A DNA stretch of 64,000 nt, taken from positions 115,465,790 through 115,529,789 of the forward strand of contig OZ038381.1 of NCBI GenBank assembly GCA_964036045.1. The letters run 5' to 3'. The notes beneath the pieces are model-generated. The model was not told where the DNA came from and did not search any database. It worked only from the letters and a program-made list of their open reading frames with translations. Both the position numbers and the translations under genes were made by a program. Every line of letters starts with the position of its first letter. Within the stretch, counting starts at the first letter, position 1. Positions 34,608-42,997 of the stretch are shown piece by piece. The stretch is from Eutreptiella sp. 'Long Island Sound 2002' (lineage: Eukaryota > Euglenozoa > Euglenophyceae > Eutreptiales > Eutreptiaceae).

Positions 34608-34895
34608 TCAAAGTACGGTAGAAGACGAGGCCGGAAAGGCCGACCGAGCGATGGAGGCTTCGACACGCCTGCGGAGCCTTTGCAGGCTGTCTTCACCAGG
34701 GGCCGCTGAGGTTTCCATGGTTAATGGGGTTGTTCTGGGCGGATTTGGTTTCGCCCTTCTGTGCCCTGGATCTTCCTGAGACCCAGATGCTGCTCTGAGT
34801 GGCGGTTCACTCTGTGCGTGGGCTACACTGCCAAGTTGTACTTGTACACTTCTGATCGGCCAGGTTCGGTAGGACAGTTGAGTGGACATGTTCAA
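34608..34895 (-). pseudogene. Gag N-terminus
   Basis: A 95-codon frame starting MNMSTQLSYRTWPIRS, rich in Pro and Ala, with an amphipathic end (EDSLQRLRRRVEASIARSA). It precedes the main gag frame and is separated from it by a frameshift between 34571 and 34608. The start assignment is tentative. Confidence 0.5.
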
Positions 34896-34972
34896 TGTGC
34901 TTTTCGGTGTGCTTTTCTTGTGCTTCTGCTCAGAGTCGGATCGAAAGGTTCTCAGAGTTTGCCTCTGCTACC

Positions 34973-35682
34973 GGAAAGATGTCCTGGATGAGTACCCTAA
35001 AGATTTTGATGAAATCCTGCAGTTTTTCGATGGTGAAATCCCGAAACCAAAGGAGCAAGTAGAGCAACAACAGGATACGGATGGAATCAATGAATAGTTT
35101 GAAATCCAGTGTAACACAGAAGGGCTGCAGATAGACATAGCAGTTTTAAATACAAAGATTCAATCACAAATGGATAGTACAAAATATTTCATGTGAAACC
35201 TGGCCTGACTCTAGCCTCCAAGTAGGCATCAAGCATTTCATGTGCACTCTTGTGGATGAAATGGTGTTGGTTAGGAATGTGGGGCATAGGAGTTAGGCCA
35301 GACACGGATTATGACTTGGCGAAGCAACAGAATTCAGAAACAGTTAAAAGGTAGAACCACAATAAGTGGTAGAGACAATTGAGTATAGGGGTCTTGGGGT
35401 GGGAGACCACTAGGCTTAACCTCGAAGGCCTAAAGCATGAAATGCCTATTTTATTTCGGTATATCCTCCATGAAGGAAGATACCTCCGCTCAGTTGAGTG
35501 GTAGGGGTGAACTTCATGGGGGGCTAGGGTGGTAACCCTACTTACGTTCAGAAAGTGTACTAAAAGCTTCAAAAGAGTGATAAAAATACTCAAGTTAGTC
35601 TTAGCATCAACAAAAGGATTTTAAGGGGGCTTGGCCTGGATCAAGCCCTCCAAGAAAGACATGGCAGTGACTTTTTCTTACT
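34973..35682 (+). mobile_element. Family-C dispersed repeat, copy C3
   Basis: Lies between the gag end of the chromovirus and a GC-rich retroelement remnant. Its position suggested a 5' LTR for the chromovirus, but the opposite end of that element has no matching sequence and the ends are not TG...CA. Its first ~110 bp stays open (YRKDVLDEYPKDFDEILQFF) to a TAG at about 35095. The hairpin is at 35468-35519. Confidence 0.75.
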
Positions 35683-37960
35683 TGCTGTGATGCGCCGCGT
35701 CGCGCCGTGCCGTGCCGTGGTGTGCCGCTCTGTGCCGCGTCGCGTCGCGTCGTGCCGTGGCGTGTTGTGCTTTAGGGTGCCTTGTCGTGGTGCGTTGCAC
35801 TGTGGCGCGCTGCGGTGCGGTGTGCCGTGCTGCCTCTTGTTGTGCCGTTGTGGGGCGGTGGAGGTCAGTCTGGCCTGTGTCGTGGTGCGGAGTGCGGGCC
35901 GGACCGTGGCTGGCTGGTGGCTTGGGGGAGCGGTTGGGTGTGGGTGGCTCGCTGGGTCCGTGCTGTGGGTGTACTGCTCGAGCTGGTGGGTCCGGTAGGT
36001 GTCCATGTGGTTGCCCTCCCTGGGGGCCTGTGCCTTGGTACCGTGTCCTCTGGGGGTCCCGGCCCCTAGCCCTGGGTGCTGTGGCCGTGCCTTTGTCGTC
36101 TTCCGGTGCCTGTGAGGTCGCCCTTGTTTTGGCCGGGGTCGTCGCCTGGCGGTGAGGGCGTGGTGGCGGGCTGCACGGCGGTGTTCCCAGCGGCTTCCCA
36201 TGTGGGTGTAGCCTGTTCTCCCCGTGAGGGTTTGCCCTCCATCCACTGTGTGGTTTCTGGTGGCTGGTGGGCGTGTGCCGGTGTGATCTTTACGGCGTCC
36301 GATTCGTGCTTCGGCGGCGTGTGTTTGGGGCGTGCGCCCCCAGGGGTCGTGCGGCGTCCGCTGGGGGTGGGGCCGCGCTGGTCCCTCTGTCGTAGTATGC
36401 CCTTCCTGCGTGTGGGTCCTGGTGCCCGCCGTGGTGTCCTCTTTCTCTGCGCCTCGGTCCCCGTTCCTTCCCCTTCCTGGCCCTTGGGAGGTTTCCTGCT
36501 CCCACGTTGTGTCGCTTCCGGTGCCATGTCCCTATGGGCGCCTGCCTGTCACTTGGGGCCCTCCCGTGCCCCCTTGCCGGAGTGTCCCTTTCTGTCCTTG
36601 CCCTCCCCTTGCCCGTGCCCTTCCCCTTCCCGGTGTGGTGGTGGCCGGCTGCGGGGGGGGCGCTGATGGCCCAGGCCTCGGGGTGGGTGGTCTGGAGCCA
36701 TTCACGGAGGGTTTGGGGGGTGTAGGGGGGGCGGAGGCCCTGGACCGCGTCCTGGAGGAGGGCCTCCCATGCCGCCTGCGGCATGATGGCCTCCGGGGCG
36801 GCCTTGTAGGGGTTGGCGGGGGTGCGGGTGCGGATCTCCTCGAAGGTGTGCACCATGTGCACCCCTTCTCGCCTTCCCGCTCCCCCGGCCCACTTCACCC
36901 AGCGGTGGAGCTCCTGCAAGGCGGGGGCAGACCACCAGGCGAGGTGGGGGTGGGCCTGGGGCGGGGAGGGGTCCGAGCTCGGGGTCCTGGATTGGCGGGA
37001 GGAGGACGTGGACATGCGGCGGTGGCGGGCGTGGCGGTGCCTGGGGGAGCGGGAGCGGCGATGGCAGGGCTGAGGGTGGGGGACAGGTACGGGCGACCGG
37101 GGGAACGGGAAGCCCGGTGGGCCCCGTGGGGGGAGGGGCCGTTGGACATGGGGCGGCGGTGGCCTGCTTGGCGGCGCCTGGGGGAGCGGGAGCGGTGGTG
37201 CTGGGGGCTGGGGGTGGGGGTCGCGTACGGGCAGAGGGGGGAACGGGAAGCCGGGTGGGGCTTGTGGTGGGAGGCGGAGATGGACATGGGGCGGCGGTGG
37301 CGCGCGTCTTGGTGCCTGGATGAGCGGGAGCGGTGAGACCGGGGCCATGGGGGGTCTTGGCAGCGCCTTGGGGAGCGGGAGCGGCGCGAGTGGGTGGTTG
37401 AGGCGCGGTGGCGGTGTGGGGAGTGTGGGCGCCGGGGGTGGGTGCGCCGTGCGGGGGGGGAGCAGGAGCGCCGCTGTTTGCGGGACAGGGCCTCGTCGCT
37501 CAAGTCGAGCCAGTCAGGAGGTGTCGGCGGGTCCTGGGGGGATTCCCGTGGTGCTGCCTCGTACTGGGGGGGGGGAGGGGGTTGAGCGCCTGGTGGCTGC
37601 CATCCCATACACTGGTGCTGCTCGTGCGCGGGGAGTTGTGGCCTGGTGGGGTAGGGTTGTCGGCAGTGGTAGTGGTGGGGGTGGTGTTGGTGGTGGTGGT
37701 GGTGGGGCCGCTGGTGGTGGTGGCGCTGGTAGTGGTGGGGATGGTGCTGCGGGTATGGCCCTAGGACCCCTTGTGGATATTCCGGTCCCCCTGGTGGGGC
37801 TGGGGGGTCGGGCATCGTGCGCAGTCCCTGGGGCCGTACTGTTTGGTGGGCAGCGGGGGCGGGTCGGGGGCCGGGCTTAACGGTGATTGTGGTCGAGGGG
37901 TCCCACGTCCCTGGGTCGGTCTGGCCAGCGGCTGCGGTGGTAATTCCACACCATGCCCTT
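35683..37960 (-). mobile_element. GC-rich retroelement remnant with SR-rich gag-like ORF
   Basis: A strongly GC-rich block bounded by a family-C repeat on one side and AT-richer gene-like sequence on the other. The 35690-35850 end is a CGTGCCG/CGCGTCG simple-sequence tract. Minus-strand coding potential is described separately. It shares the PQAAWEA motif region with the elements at 39-42 kb and 55-57 kb, so it is probably a third, more distant relative. No RT is present. Confidence 0.45.
36290..37815 (-). pseudogene. SR-rich gag-like ORF with a frameshift
   Basis: The first half (37815 to ~37070) has a His/Pro-rich start, then DLSDEALSRKQRRSCSPP and three to four repeats containing RSRSPRR and RHRRPMS, resembling an SR domain. 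Near a G-rich tract at ~37070 the frame must shift; the second frame continues with RRSRSPRHRHARHRRMS, then LHRWVKWAGGAGRREGVHMV and IMPQAAWEALLQDAVQG. The last motif matches MPQAAWEAMLADALHPL in the other GC-rich elements. A nucleic-acid-binding gag-like protein is plausible. I cannot name the family. Confidence 0.45.
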
Positions 37961-38107
37961 GTTGCGTGCTTTGTATGCCAAGAGGAGGTATTTCCTTTGT
38001 ATTACGCCTTCCCGGGTAAGGTGAGCAAAGGGTGAAAAGACGGTGATTGAACATGAGATTGCTCCACACCACATATTGTAATATACAACGATTGTCTTAC
38101 TGCCTCC

Positions 38108-38791
38108 ATGCCCTTGTTGCTTGCTCTTTGTGCCAAGGGCAAAGCAATGGCTTCTTCCAAGAAGAAAAAGGTGGTGATTCCAAAGACTGACATGCCAGCC
38201 TTGGTGCCTGCCGATTGTCATATAGGCAAGGGGGACGTGGAAGAAGGAGCGGAACACGGAGATGGCGGAGCATGGGAAAATTGCAAACGTTTGGACCCGG
38301 AGCTAGAAAGGCTTCTTGAAGGGCATTCTGTTAAGGAAGACCAAAGTTTTGAAGTCGGGACCTTCAATTACATCAAATGTGGCATGTCCACCAATGTGCA
38401 AAACGGTGAAAAGCGGGTCTTGTTTTGGTACGAAATTCTGATTATACCGAAAAAAATACCGGAACCAAACAAGAACGACCTATGCATGAGGTTCCCAAAA
38501 AATTACTTCTATTGGTTCAAACGCGCTGACGTCTTCCGAACCCTTCCTCCTGGATTGCCTGCCTTCTTCAACGATGGGTCCGACGTCCCAAGAGATGAAA
38601 CATCCGACTACGGCGAGGCACCTTCTGATGAGAGCTCGGAAAATGAAAGTAGTGATGATGAGGACAATGGTGACGCTGGTGACAACTCGGAGGATGGCGC
38701 AAGTAGCAGACCCAAGGCCAAAAAAGAAAGGAAGAAGAAAACTAAACCAAAGCCCCCAAATTTGGAGAAGTATACCAAAAAGAGTAGGTAA
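38108..38791 (+). CDS. Acidic/lysine-rich protein, possibly nuclear
   Basis: An ATG at 38108 opens 227 codons. Residues ~15-20 are a Lys run (SSKKKKVV). The middle (FEVGTFNYIKCGMST, VLFWYEILIIPKKIP, YFYWFKRADVFRTLPP) looks like a folded domain. Residues ~160-200 are very acidic (DESSENESSDDEDNGD), followed by a basic stretch (KAKKERKKKTKPKPP) suited to nuclear localisation. After the TAA the same frame stays open for about 75 more codons (EEALASRIAEATEHM...ALEDRRKSGGF), so the protein was once longer or the stop lies at a GTAACC donor. A retroelement interrupts this downstream part at 39030. A TE-encoded origin is possible. Family unknown. Confidence 0.45.
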   Translation: MPLLLALCAKGKAMASSKKKKVVIPKTDMPALVPADCHIGKGDVEEGAEHGDGGAWENCKRLDPELERLLEGHSVKEDQSFEVGTFNYIKCGMSTNVQNGEKRVLFWYEILIIPKKIPEPNKNDLCMRFPKNYFYWFKRADVFRTLPPGLPAFFNDGSDVPRDETSDYGEAPSDESSENESSDDEDNGDAGDNSEDGASSRPKAKKERKKKTKPKPPNLEKYTKKSR

Positions 38792-39030
38792 CCTGATGTG
38801 TCTGAGGAAGCGTTGGCATCAAGAATAGCAGAAGCAACTGAGCATATGACGCTTATGGAGCTGTTTAAGCAGGCAAGTGCTTACTCAAAACATTATTCAA
38901 TCAAACTCTGCGATAACCTGTGTGTTAGGGGTATGAGTTCCAAAGCGATACCAGAGATTCCTCGAGCGCTTGAGGACAGAAGGAAGAGTGGAGGCTTCAG
39001 AATCCAAAAGCTGTTTGCACCGGACAAACC
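38528..39030 (+). repeat. Long direct repeat flanking the retroelement, left copy
   Basis: About 503 bp of the acidic-protein gene, repeated at 42339-42801 immediately after the element's 3' tail. By eye the copies differ at a few percent of sites plus a ~48-bp gap in the right copy. The arrangement is that of a very long target-site duplication. Confidence 0.8.
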
Positions 39031-39245
39031 CCCCGACGCCGTACACCCTACAGCTCTGCCCGTACATGGTGGCAGCCCGCCTCATGACGCTGCTGTGGCC
39101 GGGCCCACACACCCTCACTCAAAACTACCCCCACCTCACGGAGGAGGACATGCCCGGCATCCAGCGATGCTTCCTCCGCACCCTCGACTACCTCCAGCAA
39201 ACGCACCCACGCGTCATGGAGCAGATATGGACACCCCCTGGGTAA
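39031..39245 (+). pseudogene. C-terminal end of retroelement ORF
   Basis: Reads LQLCPYMVAARLMTLLWPGP, then YPHLTEEDMPGIQRCF, LDYLQQTHPRVMEQIW and stops at 39245. The minus-strand copy at 58328-58540 encodes the same peptide with few substitutions, supporting it as coding. Only the last ~65 codons survive the 5' truncation. The family is unknown; Trp/Leu-rich helices suggest a structured capsid- or polymerase-associated domain. Confidence 0.55.
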
Positions 39246-39499
39246 CCAACATGCCCGCGCAGCCGAGACAACGCCACCAGACAAGCACCAGCACGCACAG
39301 GTCACCAGGGAAAGCGCGCGCACACGCCTGGTGCCCGAGCCCGCACCCTCGTTCTCACTACTTGCAGGACCCAGCATGCTACGCCCGCCCCCGAAGGTCA
39401 GGGCCCTCAGCCGTCCCCCACAGCCCTCTCCTCTGGCTCCGACTCCACAACCTCGGCCACCACAACCACCTCATCCACCACCACCACCACGTCCTCATC

Positions 39500-40830
39500 C
39501 AGCACTCCACCCCCCAAGCCGCGAGGGAGACCTCCCAAACGGGCCCCCAAACCCGTCCCGCCCGCGAGCAACCACGCCGCCGCCAAGGCCCACGCCCCGA
39601 CGAGGCCTGCACCCGCAACCCGGCTGAAACCCAAGACCGCCGCCAAACGTCCACCCAAACCCGTCAGCGCGCCACGACCGCAACCCGCAGCCAAACCCAA
39701 GCCCAGGCCCAAGCCCGGCGCCACGACGGCAGCGCGAGCCCGACCTTCTGAGGACGTCCTCTATGACATTCGGCCCCAGCCGTCCCAGGCCCGGAGGCAC
39801 CAGCGCCCAGCACAGCGCCCCCCTACCGTCACCGACGCCGCTGCCACCACCTTCATGGCGGACCGCGCCGCGGCCGAAGCACGATGCACCTCGTCCCCCC
39901 ACCTCTCAAAGCCCGCAACCCAGGCCCACAGACCGCCCCTGACCGGACCATATGGACGCCAGAGTCCACCAGCAGCTCCCCTTGCCCCCCTACTGACCCT
40001 CGATGTCAGCCCACATACAGCACATGCCCCGCTACTGCTGCCACCGCGAGTCCCACCCCAACCCCGAGGCGGAGACCGTGCGCGCATACTCGCGAGTCCA
40101 CATCCGCCTGCGCCCCCACTCCCCGTGCACCCCCACGGCACAGGACTACGAGGAATCCCCCAGGCCCGCCACCGCCACCAGTCCCCACGACCCCATCACA
40201 CCCACCCACGCTCACTCCTCCGCCCAAGACCGGGGCCCCGCCCAGGGACAGTGTTGGCGGCGCTGGACCCACACGCAGCTCTGGGAGCTGCGAAAGTGGG
40301 CCCGGGCAGAGCCCTCCCTCGAGGGCCTGGTCCACCGGCCCCGCAAGGGGTCGGTGGAGAACTGCCGCCTCCAGCCGGCGGGGGGCTTGATGTCGCAGGC
40401 CGCATGGGAAGCCATGCTGGCCGATGCGCTCCACCCCCTGTGAGTCCCCCCCCGCAAACTCCCCGCGCCCCAGGACCACCAGTATGTCCTCAGGCGCCTG
40501 CGGGAGACCCTCCAGGAGACGCAGCGAGACAGCATCTGCGTGTGGGACATCACCCAAAGCCCGACCCCGCACACACACACCCCCTCGCCACCGCACAAGC
40601 GTCGGCGCACCAACGCCGGCGGCACCCACAGCACCCGAGGAGCCCTGCGCGCCACACAGCACGACGCGCCTGACCCCCCAGCCAGCAGCGCCGCCACCCA
40701 ACCCCGTTACCCAGCCAGCCACTGCCGCGGGGCGCGACACCAGGCCCCACCCGGGGGACACCAAACGAACCGGAAGCCGAAGGACGCCAACGCACACGCC
40801 AACGGGCACCGCTACGCCCAAAGATACTGA
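39500..40830 (+). pseudogene. AT-hook / PQAAWEA gag-like ORF with lesions
   Basis: A basic Pro/Ala-rich region contains an AT-hook-like RGRPPK core (in PRGRPPKRAPKP, ~39520), then RARPSEDVLYDI and MADRAAAEARC. A frameshift lies between ~39860 and ~40000. The second frame (from ~40003) carries HTQLWELRKWARAEP, HRPRKGSVENC and MSQAAWEAMLADALHPL. There a TGA at 40441 replaces a Gly codon present in the minus-strand copy; the frame then continues with YVLRRLRETLQETQR to 40830. DNA or RNA binding is plausible from the basic and AT-hook regions. The family is unrecognised. Confidence 0.5.
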
Positions 40831-41320
40831 GCCCAAGCCCGCAACCGTCACAACTGCCTAACCCAGCCAAAGCCCCAACATGAATCCAATCCGAGCCACA
40901 CCCCAAAACCGCTAACCCTTGACTCCTAACCAGGCCCGCTGAGGGGACACCGTTGCCACAGCCCACACCCACTGCCCACACAACCACCTAACCAGCGAGC
41001 ACCTAAAGCAAAGAGGCACCTAACCAAACCCACCCTGACCCATACCCTTGTACATCAGGACGCGCGAGCCGCATCCCTGGGGCGTGGCCGCCACCAAAGC
41101 ACCGACAATACACGCCAGAGAACACCACACTATTGCACCACTACACCAGTTGCCCATGCCTGGGGCTGCAGTGTGCGCGCGCCCCCTTCTTTTTTAGTTC
41201 TCCAGGTTTTCTATTTTTCTTTTCAAAAAAAAAAAGAGAAGGCACGAAAAAAAAAATTAGGGGGGGGGGAAGAGGGACACAACCACCAACGGCACACGCG
41301 CACGCGCACAGCGCGCACGC

Positions 41321-41790
41321 CGGTGAACAGGCGCCACCTGGGCCAGGATACCGCACACGAACAAGCACCGAGGACAACAAAGGGACGGGACACCACGGCC
41401 AGGCACACCGGTGAACAGGAGCCAAATGGCCCAGGACACCGCACACACAAAGCAGCACACAGAGCGGACACACCGGTGAACAGGAGCCAAGTGGCCCAGG
41501 ACACCCAACACACAGCACAGCAAACCGAGCAGGCGCACCAGTGAACAGGAGCCAAGTGGCCCAGGAAACTGCACACGCAACGTGACAAAGCACGCGGACA
41601 CACCGGTGAACAGGAGCCAAGTGGCCCAGGAGACCGCACAAGCAAAGCAACGCACCGAGCGGGCGCACCGGTGAACAGGAGCCAAGTGGCCCAGGACACC
41701 GCAGACGCAACGCAACGCACCGAGCGGGCACACCGGTGAACAGGAGCCAAGTGGCCCAGGACACCGCACACACGTAGGGCGGCCGAGAGA
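41321..41790 (+). repeat. ~64-bp VNTR in the retroelement 3' region, seven units
   Basis: CCGGTGAACAGGAGCCAAG followed by TGGCCCAGGACACCGCAC recurs at about 41321, 41408, 41471, 41540, 41603, 41667 and 41731. The related element has only three units (about 55416, 55483 and 55546). Confidence 0.85.
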
Positions 41791-42338
41791 CAGGAAAGAA
41801 CCAACACCCCGTGGGTCGGACACGCTGGGGCGACCCAGCCGACCCACCGGGCCAGTGGCTGGAGCGGTACTCCAAGGCCACTGGTCCGAGCCCGGCAAGC
41901 CTGCATCGGGGACGATGGCAAACGTCACCCGGAGCCATGGAAGCAACCGGTGACAGGCGAGCCCGTACACAGTCCGGGAGGGGTTTGCCTGCCAAGCGCA
42001 GCGGCCCCGCAACTCAAGCCACAAGGGTGAGGCGGTCGTACCGTAGACTAGCGGGAGCAATACCCCTTGTGGTGAGAGATACTCCACACGGCTGGGCAGC
42101 CCCCAGAGCTGCCACCCAAAGGAGGGGGCATGTGGCCCTACCCATGGACACATGTGCAGACACCCTCCCACCTGGGACATCTGGACCGTGTGGCCGCGAC
42201 ACTGCCTTCCCAAGCACCTGCGGGAGCGGCTTAAGAGGCAGCTGACCTAGGGCAGTGGGATGTCCCCTTCGTAAGACATTCTTCCTGCACTGTCAAAGGA
42301 GGCATCCCGAGCTCCCGAAGATACCTACCTACCTACCT

Positions 42339-42801
42339 GACGTCTTCCCAACCCTTCCTCCTGGAATGTCCGCCTTCATCAACGATGGGTGTGACGTCCC
42401 GAGAGATGAAACATCCGACTACGGCGAGGCACCTTCTGATGAGAGCTCGGAAAATGAAAGTAGTGATGATGAGGACAATGGCCCTAAGCCAAAAAAGAAA
42501 GGAAGAAGAAAGCTAAACCAAAGCCCCCAAAGTTGAGGAAGTATACCAAAAAGAGTAGGTAACCTGATGTGTCTGAGGAAGTGTTGGCATCAGGAATAGC
42601 AGAAGCAACTGAGCATATGACGCGTATGGTGCTGTTTAAGCAGGCAATTGCTTACTCAAAACATTATTCGATCAAACTCTGCGGTAACCTATGTGTTAGG
42701 GGTATGAGTTCCAAAACGATACCAGAGATTCTTTGAGCGCTTGAGGACAGAAGTAAGAGTGGAGGCTTCACAATTCAGAAGCTGTTTCCACCTGACAAAC
42801 C
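42339..42801 (+). repeat. Long direct repeat flanking the retroelement, right copy
   Basis: Starts at GACGTCTTCC directly after the (TACC)n tail and ends at GACAAACC, beyond which the original gene sequence continues. This copy has a ~48-bp deletion causing a frameshift and a TGA where the left copy has CGA. Its differences are mostly amino-acid-changing, so it has evolved without coding constraint. Confidence 0.8.
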
Positions 42802-42997
42802 GCAAGTGAGCTTCAAACCCGTGGACATATTAATGAGCAGCCTTGGACGGGCATCTATTGCCGTTCAATGCTTGCTGCTGTTGTTGCTTGCGGTGCGCAC
42901 ATTTGTCGTTCCAGGGTTACCACATTTGGACCTGCATTGATTGGACACGCTTCATAGGCCAACAGTTCGGTGCTTTGTGTAACTTCGTGTCACTCAG

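Larger units (their letters stand above)
27390..34972 (-). mobile_element. Degenerate Ty3/gypsy chromovirus
   Basis: Read on the minus strand the order is gag, CCHC zinc knuckle, aspartic protease, reverse transcriptase, RNase H, integrase (zinc-binding, catalytic core, GPY/F motif) and a C-terminal chromodomain. This order and the chromodomain define a chromovirus-type Ty3/gypsy element (established family knowledge). The reading frames carry at least eight in-frame stops and several frameshifts, so the element is inactive. No matching LTR pair was found: one side abuts the 5-kb tandem duplication and the other abuts a family-C repeat. Either the LTRs were lost or this is an internal fragment. 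Confidence 0.9.
39031..42338 (+). mobile_element. GC-rich non-LTR-like retroelement, 5'-truncated
   Basis: The 5' edge begins abruptly within the end of an ORF that is longer in the minus-strand relative at 54829-58906. The 3' edge is ATACCTACCTACCTACC. Truncated 5' ends and short tandem-repeat tails are typical products of target-primed reverse transcription (family knowledge). It contains the end of one ORF, an AT-hook/PQAAWEA ORF, a conserved A-run/G-run segment (41220-41275) and a VNTR. No RT is inside it, so the class is inferred. Confidence 0.65.

Noticed and set aside
27920-34895. Genetic-code reassignment of TAG or TAA to Gln, suggested by several in-frame stops
   Set aside because: In the chromovirus the stops replace different residues (Trp in TWEP, probable Gln, Arg and others) and include TGA and TAA, which fits random decay better than one reassigned meaning.
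34973-35682. Family-C copy C3 as the 5' LTR of the chromovirus
   Set aside because: No matching copy at the other end of the element, no TG...CA termini, and other copies (57410, 19347) are not next to any gypsy sequence.
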